Assembly: GCA_963205415.1 (NCBI GenBank)
Contig: CAUJJS010000024.1
Coordinates: 1 to 44,353, forward strand
Direction of reading: 5' to 3'
Origin: Pseudomonadota bacterium
GTDB lineage: Bacteria; Pseudomonadota; Gammaproteobacteria; Xanthomonadales; Xanthomonadaceae
DNA length: 44,353 bases
Of this stretch, positions 7,828 through 16,704 are shown piece after piece (position 1 is the first letter of the stretch; each line of letters opens with the position of its first letter). Position numbers and translations under genes: made by a program. Below the pieces are notes generated by a model. The model was not told where the DNA came from, made no database searches, and was given only the letters and a program-made list of their open reading frames with translations.

Positions 7828-8805
7828 ATGACGCCTCGCACTCCCATCCTGCTGCTCACGATGGCCTCGCTCACATGCCTGGTCGCACCGGCCTGCGCTC
7901 AATCGACGCCTGCCCAACAAACCCTGCTGGTACTGGACGCATCGGGCTCGATGTGGGGCCAGATCGATGGGCGCAGCAAGATCGAGATTGCACGCGAGGC
8001 GGTGCACACCATGCTCGCCGACTGGAACGGTGGCGACCTTGGCCTCATGGCCTATGGCCATCGCCGCAAAGGGGATTGTGCAGACATTGAACTGTTGCAG
8101 GCACCGGCACCCGACACCACGCAAACCATCGGCGACAAGGTCGATGCCATCAAGCCGATGGGCATGACCCCGATCAGCGAATCGGTCCGCCAGGCCGCTG
8201 CACGCCTTCGTTCGAGCGAACAGAAAGCCACCGTGATTCTGGTCAGCGATGGTGAGGAGACGTGCAATGCCGATCCCTGCGCGCTGGGCGAAGAACTGGA
8301 ACGCGAGGGTGTGGACTTCACCGCGCACGTCATTGGCTTCGACATTGCCAAGGGCAGCGTTGCCGATCGACAACTGGCCTGCCTGGCGGACCGCACAGGT
8401 GGGCGTTATCTTCTGGCCCGCGACGCCTCCGAACTCAATCAAGCACTGGGTGAAGTGGCCCGCTCCGAGCCGGCACACGCCACCCCGGTGCAAGGCGCGC
8501 AGGAATGGATTCCAGGCCATTCGCTGAGTTGGGCTGGCGGCCACATCGAAGGGGCCCAAAGCGGAGGCACGCGTGCGCTGGAATTCAGCGTCGAACAGAC
8601 TGCCCGCGACTGCCAAGCCCTTTGCCAAGCCGACGCCGACTGCGCCGGCTGGCACTACGAGCCCACCGGCAGTTATTTCATCGACTACCCGCGCTGCCAT
8701 CTCAAGGGCTACGAGGCGCCCATGCATTTAGAAGCTCAGGATGAAGGCTGGGTAGCAGGGCTCAAACCCGGCGCCAAGCTCATTGCGGTGCCAGCGAGCA
8801 AGTGA
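7828..8805 (+). CDS. Secreted von Willebrand factor A protein with C-terminal PAN/apple-like domain
   Basis: This exported protein of 325 aa has a signal peptide (about 1-24, cleaved after APACAQS). A von Willebrand A domain spans about 30-215, with the MIDAS metal site DASGSMWG starting at Asp 37, a conserved Thr in PMGMTPISE, and the late motif VSDGEETC. The C-terminal 80 residues are Cys-rich (CQALCQADADCAGWHY, then CHLKGYEA), resembling a PAN/apple module used for protein or carbohydrate binding. No sortase or membrane anchor is seen. ATG 7828 puts the signal peptide at the N-terminus. It ends seven bases from the convergent kinase gene and shares a leader motif with the beta-helix gene on the other side of that module. 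The target is unknown. Confidence 0.87.
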   Translation: MTPRTPILLLTMASLTCLVAPACAQSTPAQQTLLVLDASGSMWGQIDGRSKIEIAREAVHTMLADWNGGDLGLMAYGHRRKGDCADIELLQAPAPDTTQTIGDKVDAIKPMGMTPISESVRQAAARLRSSEQKATVILVSDGEETCNADPCALGEELEREGVDFTAHVIGFDIAKGSVADRQLACLADRTGGRYLLARDASELNQALGEVARSEPAHATPVQGAQEWIPGHSLSWAGGHIEGAQSGGTRALEFSVEQTARDCQALCQADADCAGWHYEPTGSYFIDYPRCHLKGYEAPMHLEAQDEGWVAGLKPGAKLIAVPASK

Positions 8806-8806
8806 G

Positions 8807-8824
8807 CGCGCATCAAGGTGCGCG
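8807..8824. terminator. Short inverted repeat between convergent genes
   Basis: CGCGCA (8807-8812) and TGCGCG (8819-8824) form a 6-bp stem with a 6-base loop, spanning the 3' ends of the convergent vWA-protein and kinase genes. There is no T-tract on either side. A weak candidate for a shared bidirectional terminator. Confidence 0.25.
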
Positions 8825-11203
8825 AACGGCCTGCACCCGCGCACGGAATGGCTCGGCGGCCGCACCCAACTCGTTGACGGCCTGTTCGACCACACGCAGG
8901 GCGTATTCACGATCGAGCCCGGTCGCATCGATGTGGCCCAATTCGAGCCGCAATAAAGTGCCGCGCAAACGCAGCACCGCCGGCAATGCCGCCACATCGT
9001 GCGCAAAAAACGCACGCAGACGCAACACCGCCTCGTCACCCCGCTTGAGTGCCGCGAGGATTTCCGCATGGCTGATTCGCACCGATTGCGTCAGCACGCT
9101 GCCGTCACCCGCATGCGCCTGGGCCATGGATTCGGCCTCTTGCGCCAGCTCGCGTGCGGATTCAAAACGTCCCAGCCCGTTCAACACCCGCGCATGGTTT
9201 CCCAGCAAGGCAGCGGTGGCAGCGGAAGGGCCAAACACACTGCGACGCAAACGCACCGCGTCCGCGAAGGCAATCTCGGCGGCATGCAAATCGCCGCTGC
9301 GAAACAAGGCCGCCGCGAGGTTATTGAGCGTGTTGAGCGCATCATTGCTGGCATTCAGACCCAAGGCTTGCCACTGCGTCATGGCGCGGCGCGAGGTGGC
9401 GATGCCTTCCTCCAAGCGTCCGGCTTGGATCTGCGCTGCGCCCAAATTGGTGAGGAGGCTGGCGGTTTCGAAATGCGTTTCGCCCGAGCGCGCGACACGC
9501 TGCGCCAAGGCGGATTCCAAGGTCTTCAGTTCGCCCTCGCGATCGCCGGCTTCGCGTTTCAGACGCGCTTCGAGACTGCGGCTGGTCAGCAGAACATCGG
9601 CGTGACGGGCGGCATCGACGCGCCAGAAATCCTGTACCGATTGCAACAGAGCCGTGGCCTCATCTCGTTTTCCCAGATGCATGATGGTTTGCGCGAGCGT
9701 GAAGCGTATATCGGCGGCCGCGACCGGATCGGCGATGAGCGACTCATGCTCCAGCCAACGGCGAAGCAAGGGCTCGGCGGCGGTGTAGTCGTCGAGATAA
9801 AAGTGCAGCTCACCCAAGGCCTTGAGCACATCGGCCTGCGTCTTTGGATCCTCCGAAAACGTGCTTTGGATGTGGTCGGCGGCACGATCGAGCACCTGCT
9901 TGGCGGTCAGTGTCGCTTCGCCCTGAGCCGCTTGCCGTGCATCCCGAAACATGTGTGTCAGATAATCGCGCACGGCCTTGCTGCGTCGCGCTTCGACCTG
10001 CGCACTGTCGCGCTCGCGCAGGGCTTCATGGCGTGCCGCATCGATCATCGCCAAAGTTCCGACGAGGCCGATCACGACCATCACGCTCGCGCCAGCGGCC
10101 AGCCAGTGCCGACGCAACCAGCAGCGCAGGCCGTAACCGGCCACGTTGGCACGGGCTGTCACCGGGCGGTGTTCCAGATGGGCCCGCACATCGCCGGCCA
10201 AGGCATCGACCGAGGCGAAGCGCCCATTCGGATCTTCCCGCATCGCCTTCGCCACGATGGCATCCAGATCGCCACGCACGTGCCGCTGCGGCCACGGTGT
10301 TGCCATGCGGGCACTGGGTGCTGCAACCACGGTCGATCCGGCGCGTTGCAACAGCGCCAGCGCACCGCTGCTCAGCCGATCGCCCCAGGGCAGTTGTCCC
10401 GTGACCAATTCATATAGCAGCACGCCCAGGGCAAACACATCGGTTTGGGTGTTTGCCGCCGCACCGCTCAGCTGTTCCGGTGCCGCGTAATGCGGCGTGA
10501 GTCGCAGCCCTGTTTCGGATTCCTGCGTGGCGTCCAGACGGCGACCAATACCAAAATCGAGCAAGGCCACCCGACCGTCGCGGCGTACCAGAACGTTCTC
10601 AGGTTTCAGATCGCCGTGCACGATCAAGTGGCGATGGGCAAAGGCCACGGCCTCGCAGATCTCAAGAAACAAGCGCAGCCGCTCAGGCAAATGCAGCCCT
10701 TGAACCTGTGACAGCAAGGCCGTGCCATCCACAAATTCCATCACGATGCAGACGCGCCCATCGGGCAAGCGGCTGACATCGATCAGATGGGCAATGCCCG
10801 GATGTTGCAAGCGCGCCAAAAGTTTGGGTTCGCGCAGGATGTCCTCGGTATAGCCCGCTTGGCGATGCAGCAGTTTGATCGCAACCTGTTGTTCGAAATT
10901 GCCATCGGCACGTTCCCCCAACCAAACCTCGCCCATGCCGCCACGGCCCAGCGGGCGCAACAGACGCCACACGCCCAGCGTCTGGCCCTGCAAGGATTCG
11001 GCCTTGTCTGCCTCAAGGAATCCTTCCGAGGCATCCATCGCCCGCAGCATCGCCAAGGCCCTTCGGCGGATCACGAGCGCTTCGTTGGAACGCTCGATGA
11101 AATCCGCGCGTTCGGCCGATGGCAGCTCCCATGCGGCATCGACCAAGGCCTCGATGCGCGCAAACGCCTCGGGCGTGAGCGACTCTGGCGCAAAATCAGT
11201 CAT
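8813..11203 (-). CDS. Membrane Ser/Thr protein kinase with C-terminal TPR-like region, partner of ECF sigma factor
   Basis: This 796-aa protein has a Hanks-type kinase domain at about residues 78-345: Gly-rich loop GRGGMGEV, catalytic Lys 110 in VAIK, catalytic loop HGDLKPEN (Asp 198), DFG at 216-218 and APEQ in the activation segment. The HRD arginine is replaced by glycine, so this is a non-RD kinase and may not depend on activation-loop phosphorylation. One membrane segment (about 367-387) follows. The remaining 400 residues are helical repeats of TPR type, predicted periplasmic. It overlaps the sigma gene by four bases (ATGA), so the two are made together; kinase control of the sigma factor is the obvious hypothesis. 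A paralogous pair lies at 36375-39730. Confidence 0.92.
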   Translation of the reverse strand: MTDFAPESLTPEAFARIEALVDAAWELPSAERADFIERSNEALVIRRRALAMLRAMDASEGFLEADKAESLQGQTLGVWRLLRPLGRGGMGEVWLGERADGNFEQQVAIKLLHRQAGYTEDILREPKLLARLQHPGIAHLIDVSRLPDGRVCIVMEFVDGTALLSQVQGLHLPERLRLFLEICEAVAFAHRHLIVHGDLKPENVLVRRDGRVALLDFGIGRRLDATQESETGLRLTPHYAAPEQLSGAAANTQTDVFALGVLLYELVTGQLPWGDRLSSGALALLQRAGSTVVAAPSARMATPWPQRHVRGDLDAIVAKAMREDPNGRFASVDALAGDVRAHLEHRPVTARANVAGYGLRCWLRRHWLAAGASVMVVIGLVGTLAMIDAARHEALRERDSAQVEARRSKAVRDYLTHMFRDARQAAQGEATLTAKQVLDRAADHIQSTFSEDPKTQADVLKALGELHFYLDDYTAAEPLLRRWLEHESLIADPVAAADIRFTLAQTIMHLGKRDEATALLQSVQDFWRVDAARHADVLLTSRSLEARLKREAGDREGELKTLESALAQRVARSGETHFETASLLTNLGAAQIQAGRLEEGIATSRRAMTQWQALGLNASNDALNTLNNLAAALFRSGDLHAAEIAFADAVRLRRSVFGPSAATAALLGNHARVLNGLGRFESARELAQEAESMAQAHAGDGSVLTQSVRISHAEILAALKRGDEAVLRLRAFFAHDVAALPAVLRLRGTLLRLELGHIDATGLDREYALRVVEQAVNELGAAAEPFRARVQAVRAP

Positions 11204-11805
11204 GGGCCATGCGCGACAGACTTCTCGTCGCCAGCCAAATCCCAGCGGCCTTCGCCCAGTTCGTCATACAACCATGCCCTCGCCTTCACCCATTCACGGC
11301 GCACGGCTCGATCGGTCAAGCCCATGGCGCGCGCCGTTTCCACTTCGCTGTAACCCGCAAAAAAACGGCAATTGACCACCTGCGCCAAGCGCGGACTGAG
11401 TTGCGTCAAACGCTGCAACGCCTGATCCACTTCGAGGATTTGAGCGTCGGCCGCATCCGCAGCCTCCAGCTCATCCGCCTCGATACTCAAGGCCACCTGA
11501 CCGTGATTTCGCTTGGCCGTGCTGCGCGCGCTGGCATCGTCCACCAGCACATGCCGCATCGCCAATGCGGCAGTGGCCAGAAAATGTGACTCGTTCTCCC
11601 ATGCCTGGGTGCGTTGCAGCTTCAGCCACGCCTCACTGATCAAAGCCGTGGTGCACAGCGTGGCGCCCGCGCCCACGCGAAAACGCTCGCGTCGAGCGAT
11701 CTGGCGCAGGTCTGCATAAAACGCATCCACCAGCATCGCCAGCAAATTTTGATCAACGGTTTGATCGGCAGCCCGCACGGACACCCCAGGTTCGGCTTCA
11801 GTCAT
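11200..11805 (-). CDS. ECF-type RNA polymerase sigma factor, kinase-linked subfamily
   Basis: This 201-aa protein resembles the ECF sigma group commonly found beside Ser/Thr kinases (Sigma70_ECF / TIGR02999-like, from recall). Region 2 covers about 20-95 (ALISEAWLKLQRTQAW, HFLATAALAMRHVLVDDA). Region 4 covers about 125-185 (LSPRLAQVVNCRFFAGYSEVETARAMGL), followed by RAVRREWVKARAWL, the recognition helix. No anti-sigma gene is adjacent; instead it overlaps the kinase gene, suggesting phospho-control. The ATG at 11805 faces the divergent beta-helix gene across 86 bases containing the leader motif at 11830-11847. Confidence 0.9.
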   Translation of the reverse strand: MTEAEPGVSVRAADQTVDQNLLAMLVDAFYADLRQIARRERFRVGAGATLCTTALISEAWLKLQRTQAWENESHFLATAALAMRHVLVDDASARSTAKRNHGQVALSIEADELEAADAADAQILEVDQALQRLTQLSPRLAQVVNCRFFAGYSEVETARAMGLTDRAVRREWVKARAWLYDELGEGRWDLAGDEKSVAHGP

Positions 11806-11829
11806 GGCTTTGGTAAGGCACAGATGGCA

Positions 11830-11847
11830 TGTCCGGTTTTTTCACGC
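11830..11847 (+). promoter_or_regulatory. Leader motif TGTCCGG-TTTTTT-CACGC, second copy
   Basis: This is the second copy of the motif at 7768-7783, with six rather than four T residues in the middle. The distance from its end to the ATG (45 bases, to 11892) is identical. A GGAA at similar distance from both start codons strengthens the likeness of the two leaders. It sits between the divergent sigma factor gene (ATG at 11805) and the beta-helix gene and could serve either. Confidence 0.45.
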
Positions 11848-11891
11848 TTTCCAGTATTGAACCCCAAACCCCCACGGTATTGGAACCTGCC

Positions 11892-13358
11892 ATGCGAAAA
11901 CTGCTGCTTTTGCTTGCCCTCACAAGTCCCGTGGGCCACGCCGATACCTTCTTGGTGAGCAACACCCAGGACGCGGGCACTGGCTCCTTGCGCCAGGCGA
12001 TCCTCGATCTCAATTCGGCCGCTCAACCAGCCATCCATGAGATCGTGTTTTCCACCGCCTATCCGCAAGATGGCGTCATCGTGCTGCAATCCAGCTTGCC
12101 CATGATCAACGGGCACATGTCGACCATCGACGGCAATGATCGCAAGCCTGTGATCGATGGTGGCAACAAACAGATACTGCGCGTGTCTGCGACCCCGATC
12201 CAACTGACACTGCGAGGGCTGCACCTGCGCAACGGCCGCAGCCTGAATGGCCAAGGCGGTTGTCTGCAACGAACCACGACCCTTGGCACCGCGTCGCTGT
12301 ATCTGTATGACACGCAGTTCGAAGCGTGCAAAGCGATCGGAACCCATACGGATGCCACTGGCGGCGCGGTTCACTGGGTTGCACCGGACAGCTCGATCTT
12401 CATCCGCGACAGCCACTTTTCCGCAAATGCCGTTGCCGTGACATCCAGCTCCGGCAGCTTCGTCATGGGTGGCGCTGCCCTTTGGCTGCTGGGAAGCAAT
12501 CTGCAAATTGCCAACTCACATTTTGAAGGCAATGAAGCCGAGCGATTGAGCGGACAGGCGCGTGGCGTGGGTGGAGCGGCCAATCTTCTCACCAACCACA
12601 TTGCGATTCTGGATCGCACGCAGTTCACCAGCAACCGCATCGTTTCCCCCAACGCCACCACGACCATGGGCGGCGCAGCCGTGATCGAGTGTCTGGATAG
12701 TGATTGCACGGGCTCGCTGCGAGACAGCAGTTTCGTCGGCAACCGCATCAGCAACAACAGCCAAGTGAGCTATGGCGCGGGGCTGGTGAGTTCCAACGTC
12801 GCCCTTTCGGCCGTCAACAGCAGCTTCAGTGGCAACACCATAGCGCAAGGTATTGGCGGGGCGTTGATCGTGCTGGCCGGCAGCCTCGATGCACGGCATC
12901 TGTCATTCAATGAAAACCACGCGAGTCTCGGTTCGAACCTGTTCGTGACCGAGGCCGAGATCAAACGTTGGGCATGGTCACTGATGGGCCCGGTCGCCTC
13001 CAGCGCGGGCGCAGCCTGCGAACTCATCGACATCACCTTGACGGGGGCCACGACGGGCAATGTATTTGCCGAATCCTGCAATCAACTTTCAGCCACGGGC
13101 GCCGTCATCGGCGCGCCAGGCCCATTGCAATTGGACAGCAGCCAGCTTCCCGCGATGCTGGTGCCGGGCGCGGGTTCCTTGGCCATTGATATTGGCGGAG
13201 ACACACATCAGGCCTTGCCGGTCGACGCGCGTGGCATGGCACGCCCGCAGGATGGAAATGGCGATGGCGTCGGCTTCGTCGACGCCGGCGCCATCGAAGT
13301 CAAGTTCCTGCACCCGTCGATCTTTTCCAATGGTTTCGAGGCCAATCCCCCGGACTGA
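11892..13358 (+). CDS. Secreted parallel beta-helix repeat protein with IFSNGFE tail
   Basis: This exported protein of 488 aa has a signal peptide at about 1-18 (MRKLLLLLALTSPVGHA). The body is a right-handed beta-helix of the pectate-lyase/choice-of-anchor type. It shows repeated short strands with Asn and Gly turns (DSHFSANAV, NSHFEGNEA, DSSFVGNRI, NSSFSGNTI) and a late DARGMARPQDGNGDGVGFVDAGAIE segment typical of such surface proteins. It ends IFSNGFEANPPD; short C-terminal tails of this kind recur on secreted proteins of this bacterial group (from recall). No catalytic residues are recognised, so substrate and activity are unknown. I placed the start at 11892 because it puts the signal peptide first; an upstream extension to 11829 lacks a good signal sequence. 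Confidence 0.87.
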   Translation: MRKLLLLLALTSPVGHADTFLVSNTQDAGTGSLRQAILDLNSAAQPAIHEIVFSTAYPQDGVIVLQSSLPMINGHMSTIDGNDRKPVIDGGNKQILRVSATPIQLTLRGLHLRNGRSLNGQGGCLQRTTTLGTASLYLYDTQFEACKAIGTHTDATGGAVHWVAPDSSIFIRDSHFSANAVAVTSSSGSFVMGGAALWLLGSNLQIANSHFEGNEAERLSGQARGVGGAANLLTNHIAILDRTQFTSNRIVSPNATTTMGGAAVIECLDSDCTGSLRDSSFVGNRISNNSQVSYGAGLVSSNVALSAVNSSFSGNTIAQGIGGALIVLAGSLDARHLSFNENHASLGSNLFVTEAEIKRWAWSLMGPVASSAGAACELIDITLTGATTGNVFAESCNQLSATGAVIGAPGPLQLDSSQLPAMLVPGAGSLAIDIGGDTHQALPVDARGMARPQDGNGDGVGFVDAGAIEVKFLHPSIFSNGFEANPPD

Positions 13359-13364
13359 ATGCCT

Positions 13365-14087
13365 TCAGATCCGGCTTGGCAGGCAGCCCAAGCCCTCCAG
13401 CACGCCATGCAAGGCCGGCAAATGCATCAGCCACGGCGCAGCAATGGTGAGCAGGCCGGCGAGCAACACGAGCACGCCCATCACGCGACGCTGGCCAGGT
13501 TTGGCGCGCCAGCGTGAGCCGCTGAAAGACAAGGGCAACATGGCGGGAAAGGTGCCGAGGCCGAAGGCCATCATCAAGGCCGCACCACCCAAGGCGTTGG
13601 CCTGCAACCACGCGGCCGTGAGCAAGGTGCCGGAGAGGCCGCAGGGCAGCCAGCCCCAGACCATGCCCAGAGCAAACCGACGCGGCGTGGTGCTGGCCGG
13701 CAGCAGGCGCGAACGAATCGGACTCAACAGCGCCCACACCTTCTCGCCCACGCGACCGAAGGCTCCGAAATGCGGATTCAGTCCGAGCATGCGCAGCGCC
13801 ACCACGATCAATACCACTCCGGCCAGCGCGCGCAAACCGAACATCAAGTGCCCCGCACGAAACAGCGCCACCAGCCCATGCCCAAAACCGCCGACGATGG
13901 CACCGGCCAAGGCATAACCCGAGGCGCGGCCGAGATTGATGGTGAACGCGGCACGCAAGGCATTGGCGCGATCCACGCCAGCCGGCGCAAAGCCGGTGGC
14001 GATGCCGCCGCACATGGCCACGCAGTGCACGCTTCCGACCAGTCCGGCGAGAAAAGCAGCTCCCAAGGTGATCAAATCGATGGGCAC
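13365..14087 (-). CDS. TauE/SafE (DsbD-like) family membrane protein at the end of the cbb3 cluster
   Basis: This is a polytopic inner-membrane protein of 240 aa with about six predicted helices. The first helix carries GSVHCVAMCGG, with His 21, Cys 22, Met 25 and Cys 26. The C/H/M ligand set suggests copper or thiol chemistry, and a second cysteine (GWLPCGLSG, about 147) lies in a later helix. Relatives are called sulfite exporter TauE/SafE or UreH-like and often follow ccoS in Pseudomonas-type clusters. Its start is one base after the ccoS2 stop. A role in copper supply or assembly of cbb3 oxidase is inference. It ends six bases from the convergent beta-helix gene. Confidence 0.85.
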   Translation of the reverse strand: MPIDLITLGAAFLAGLVGSVHCVAMCGGIATGFAPAGVDRANALRAAFTINLGRASGYALAGAIVGGFGHGLVALFRAGHLMFGLRALAGVVLIVVALRMLGLNPHFGAFGRVGEKVWALLSPIRSRLLPASTTPRRFALGMVWGWLPCGLSGTLLTAAWLQANALGGAALMMAFGLGTFPAMLPLSFSGSRWRAKPGQRRVMGVLVLLAGLLTIAAPWLMHLPALHGVLEGLGCLPSRI

Positions 14088-14088
14088 G

Positions 14089-14310
14089 TCAGCCCTCGTC
14101 GCGTGGTGGAACGGACTGTACTGTTTCGATGGTCACGCGCTGCGCCGGGGACTGACGACGCTCGGACCGCAGGTCATCATCGACCAGGATGTCCAGCGCC
14201 GGCGTATCAAGATCCTCATATTGGCCGCCGCGCACGGCCCACACGAATGCCCAGATGGCGGCACCCAGCAGGATCAAACTCAGGGGTATCAACAACAGCA
14301 GAATATTCAT
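14089..14310 (-). CDS. ccoS: cbb3 oxidase maturation protein CcoS, second copy
   Basis: This is a small inner-membrane protein (73 aa) with one N-terminal helix (NILLLLIPLSLILLGAAIWAF), then the conserved W-A-V-R-x-GQYEDLDTPALDIL segment diagnostic of CcoS. In Rhodobacter CcoS is needed to insert heme and copper into CcoN. The ATG at 14310 overlaps the ccoI2 stop by four bases. It has a longer hydrophilic tail than the copy at 22381. Confidence 0.92.
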   Translation of the reverse strand: MNILLLLIPLSLILLGAAIWAFVWAVRGGQYEDLDTPALDILVDDDLRSERRQSPAQRVTIETVQSVPPRDEG

Positions 14311-16697
14311 CGTGATGGTTCCGCGCGCGTGGTTGCTGCGGAGGGCGTGCGCGTCAGGCGCAAGGCGTTGAGCGTAACGGCCAACGAGGACAAGGCCATG
14401 CCCAAGGCTGCCAGCCACGGTGTCACCCACCCGGCTGCGGCCAATGGCAGAGCCAAAACATTGTAGCCAATCGCCCATGCCAGATTTTGTCGAATGATGC
14501 GGCGTGTGCGTCGCGCCAATTGGATCGCTGCTGGAATGCGCATCAGGCTACCTGTCGTCGTCACCAGATCGGCCGCACGGTGCGCGAGTGCTGCACCTTC
14601 ACCCAAGGCAAAGGACACATCAGCACCGGCCAGCACCGGCGCGTCATTCAAGCCATCGCCCACCATTGCCACGATGCGACCGTGAGCCTGGAGGCTACGC
14701 GCGTAGGCGAGCTTGGCTTCCGGGCTTTGGCGCGCTTGTACTTGAGTGATGCCGAGCCGATCGGCAAAGGCCTGTACGCGTGCTGCGGCATCGCCGCTGG
14801 AAAGGTGCAGGTGCATGCCCATGCTCTTGAGCTGAGTCAGAGCCGGGGCTGCATCAGGGCGCTCCCGTTCGGCCAGCGTGAACCGTGCGCGACGCCCATC
14901 GGCACCGCCCAACCAGACCGCGCCATCGTCATCGAGAGCGACGGCGAAATCGGCACGGCCCAACCGAAAGAGCGCACCTTCGACCTCGCCTTCGATGCCC
15001 TGCCCCGCGTAGGCGCGCACCGCCTGTGCCGACGGCACGTCGGTGTTCGTGACAAAGGCTGCGGCCAGTGGATGATGGCTCTCGCGTTCGAGTGCCGCAG
15101 CCACACGTAGAGCCGCCGCGTCCGTCCATGGCGGCTGTGCCTGCACCGACTCCAATTGCGGGCGCGCATCGCTCAAGGTGCCGGTTTTGTCGAACACGAT
15201 GTCGGTGACAGTGGCCATGCGCTCCAGCGCACCTTCGCGTACAGCCAACACTCCCAAACGCGCCAACGCGCCGTGCGCAGCCGCGAGCGCGGTGGGAATG
15301 GCCAACGACAGGGCGCAAGGACAGCTGACGACCAGCAGTGCCAACACGACTTCGAACGCGCGCGCGGGCTCGTAGCTGCGCCAGCCCAAATACACGAGGA
15401 GGGCCACCAGCAGCAGTGACACAACGAAGTAACTGGCGATTGTTTCAGCGCTGCGTGCCAAGGCTGGACGCTCGGATTGGGCTCGCTCCACCAAGCGTGC
15501 CAATTCCGCCAACCGCGTTTGATCACCGACCTGCTCCACGCGCACCCGCGCCGCGTGTTGGTGGCACGCGGTGCCGGCATACACCGTGTCGCCAGCATGT
15601 TTGTCCACGGCGCGGGCTTCGCCCGTCAACAAGGCTTCCTCGAAACTTCCATCGGCATCCAGCAACACGCCGTCGGCCGGTACGGTTTCACCCACGGCCA
15701 CGCGCACCACATCACCCACGGCGAGCAGATCCAACGGCACCGGCTCGCGTGTGCCATCGGCATTTTCACGCATGGCAAACGCGGGGCGCGCACGCGCAAG
15801 GGCATCAACCTGCGCGCTGGCGATGCCGCGCGCGCGTTGTTCCAGTTGCCGCGCCACCAACAGCAGGAATACGAACATGACGGCGGCGTCGTACCACACA
15901 TGCTGCGCACCCGTGAGCGTGCCCCAGACGCTGGCCGCCCACGCCAGCAGGGTGGAGCCTGCGATGAGGGTATCCATGCCCAAGCGCCGATGTCGCAGCT
16001 CGCGCAACATGCCCGCCATGAAGGGCCAACCGGCCCAGAACACCACCGGGGTGGCCACGAGAAAGGTGATCCAACGCAGAAAGTCCCGCGTTGGTACTGT
16101 CATGGTGTGGTTGAAGTCCAGATACAGCGCCTCGGCAAACATCATCGCCTGCATCGCGCCGATGCCGGCCACACCGATGCGGATCAAATCGCGATTGCGT
16201 GCTTGACGGCGTGCCTTCTCGCGCACCTCACCGGTGGCCAAGAAAGGCCGATAACCCAGCGCTGCGAGCCTGCCGAGCAATTGCGAGAGGCGAACCTGCG
16301 TCGGATTCCACACCAAGCGGATGCGGCCGGTAATGGCATTGGCATTGACTTCCAGCACGCCTGGCTCGCGCCGCGTGGCGCGATCGATGAGCCACGCGCA
16401 AGCGGCGCAGTGCATGCCGTCGGCCAGCACCGTGATCTCGCGTCCGCCATCCATCTCGCGGGTATGACCCTTGAGCAAATCGTCGCGATCCCACAGGCTC
16501 ATGTCCGGCATTTGCGTTCCCACCCGTGCGCCGGCTTGGCTGCGTAAGCGGTAGTAGTCCTGCAGGTTGGCGTCGGTGATCCAGCGTGCGGCGCCGGCAC
16601 AACCGTTGCAGCAGAACGACCGCGCTACACCCTCCACGATGGCTTCGATGGGCGGGGCAGAAAGTGTCTCGCCGCAGTGGTGGCACGTTCCGCCCAT
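14307..16697 (-). CDS. ccoI: Copper-transporting P1B-type ATPase CcoI, second copy
   Basis: CcoI/FixI pumps copper across the inner membrane for cbb3 oxidase assembly. At 796 aa it has a Cys-rich N-terminus (CHHCGETL, CCNGC), then a heavy-metal-associated domain with GMHCAACAW. Eight membrane helices follow, with the CPC copper site (SCPCALSLAIP). The phosphorylation motif DKTGTLSD and the hinge GDGLNDAPVLAGADVS are present. I start it at the ATG at 16697, which places the Cys motif near the N-terminus; an in-frame extension to 16829 would overlap ccoH. It lies seven bases after ccoH and overlaps ccoS2. The copy at 22572 is clearly divergent, not a recent duplicate. Confidence 0.93.
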   Translation of the reverse strand: MGGTCHHCGETLSAPPIEAIVEGVARSFCCNGCAGAARWITDANLQDYYRLRSQAGARVGTQMPDMSLWDRDDLLKGHTREMDGGREITVLADGMHCAACAWLIDRATRREPGVLEVNANAITGRIRLVWNPTQVRLSQLLGRLAALGYRPFLATGEVREKARRQARNRDLIRIGVAGIGAMQAMMFAEALYLDFNHTMTVPTRDFLRWITFLVATPVVFWAGWPFMAGMLRELRHRRLGMDTLIAGSTLLAWAASVWGTLTGAQHVWYDAAVMFVFLLLVARQLEQRARGIASAQVDALARARPAFAMRENADGTREPVPLDLLAVGDVVRVAVGETVPADGVLLDADGSFEEALLTGEARAVDKHAGDTVYAGTACHQHAARVRVEQVGDQTRLAELARLVERAQSERPALARSAETIASYFVVSLLLVALLVYLGWRSYEPARAFEVVLALLVVSCPCALSLAIPTALAAAHGALARLGVLAVREGALERMATVTDIVFDKTGTLSDARPQLESVQAQPPWTDAAALRVAAALERESHHPLAAAFVTNTDVPSAQAVRAYAGQGIEGEVEGALFRLGRADFAVALDDDGAVWLGGADGRRARFTLAERERPDAAPALTQLKSMGMHLHLSSGDAAARVQAFADRLGITQVQARQSPEAKLAYARSLQAHGRIVAMVGDGLNDAPVLAGADVSFALGEGAALAHRAADLVTTTGSLMRIPAAIQLARRTRRIIRQNLAWAIGYNVLALPLAAAGWVTPWLAALGMALSSLAVTLNALRLTRTPSAATTRAEPSR

Positions 16698-16704
16698 GGC
16701 CGGT

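Noticed and set aside
15178-15195. CCGGTTTT matches to the shared leader motif inside ccoI genes (also near 23506)
   Set aside because: They encode the conserved DKTGT phosphorylation motif on the other strand and lack the TGT and CACGC parts.
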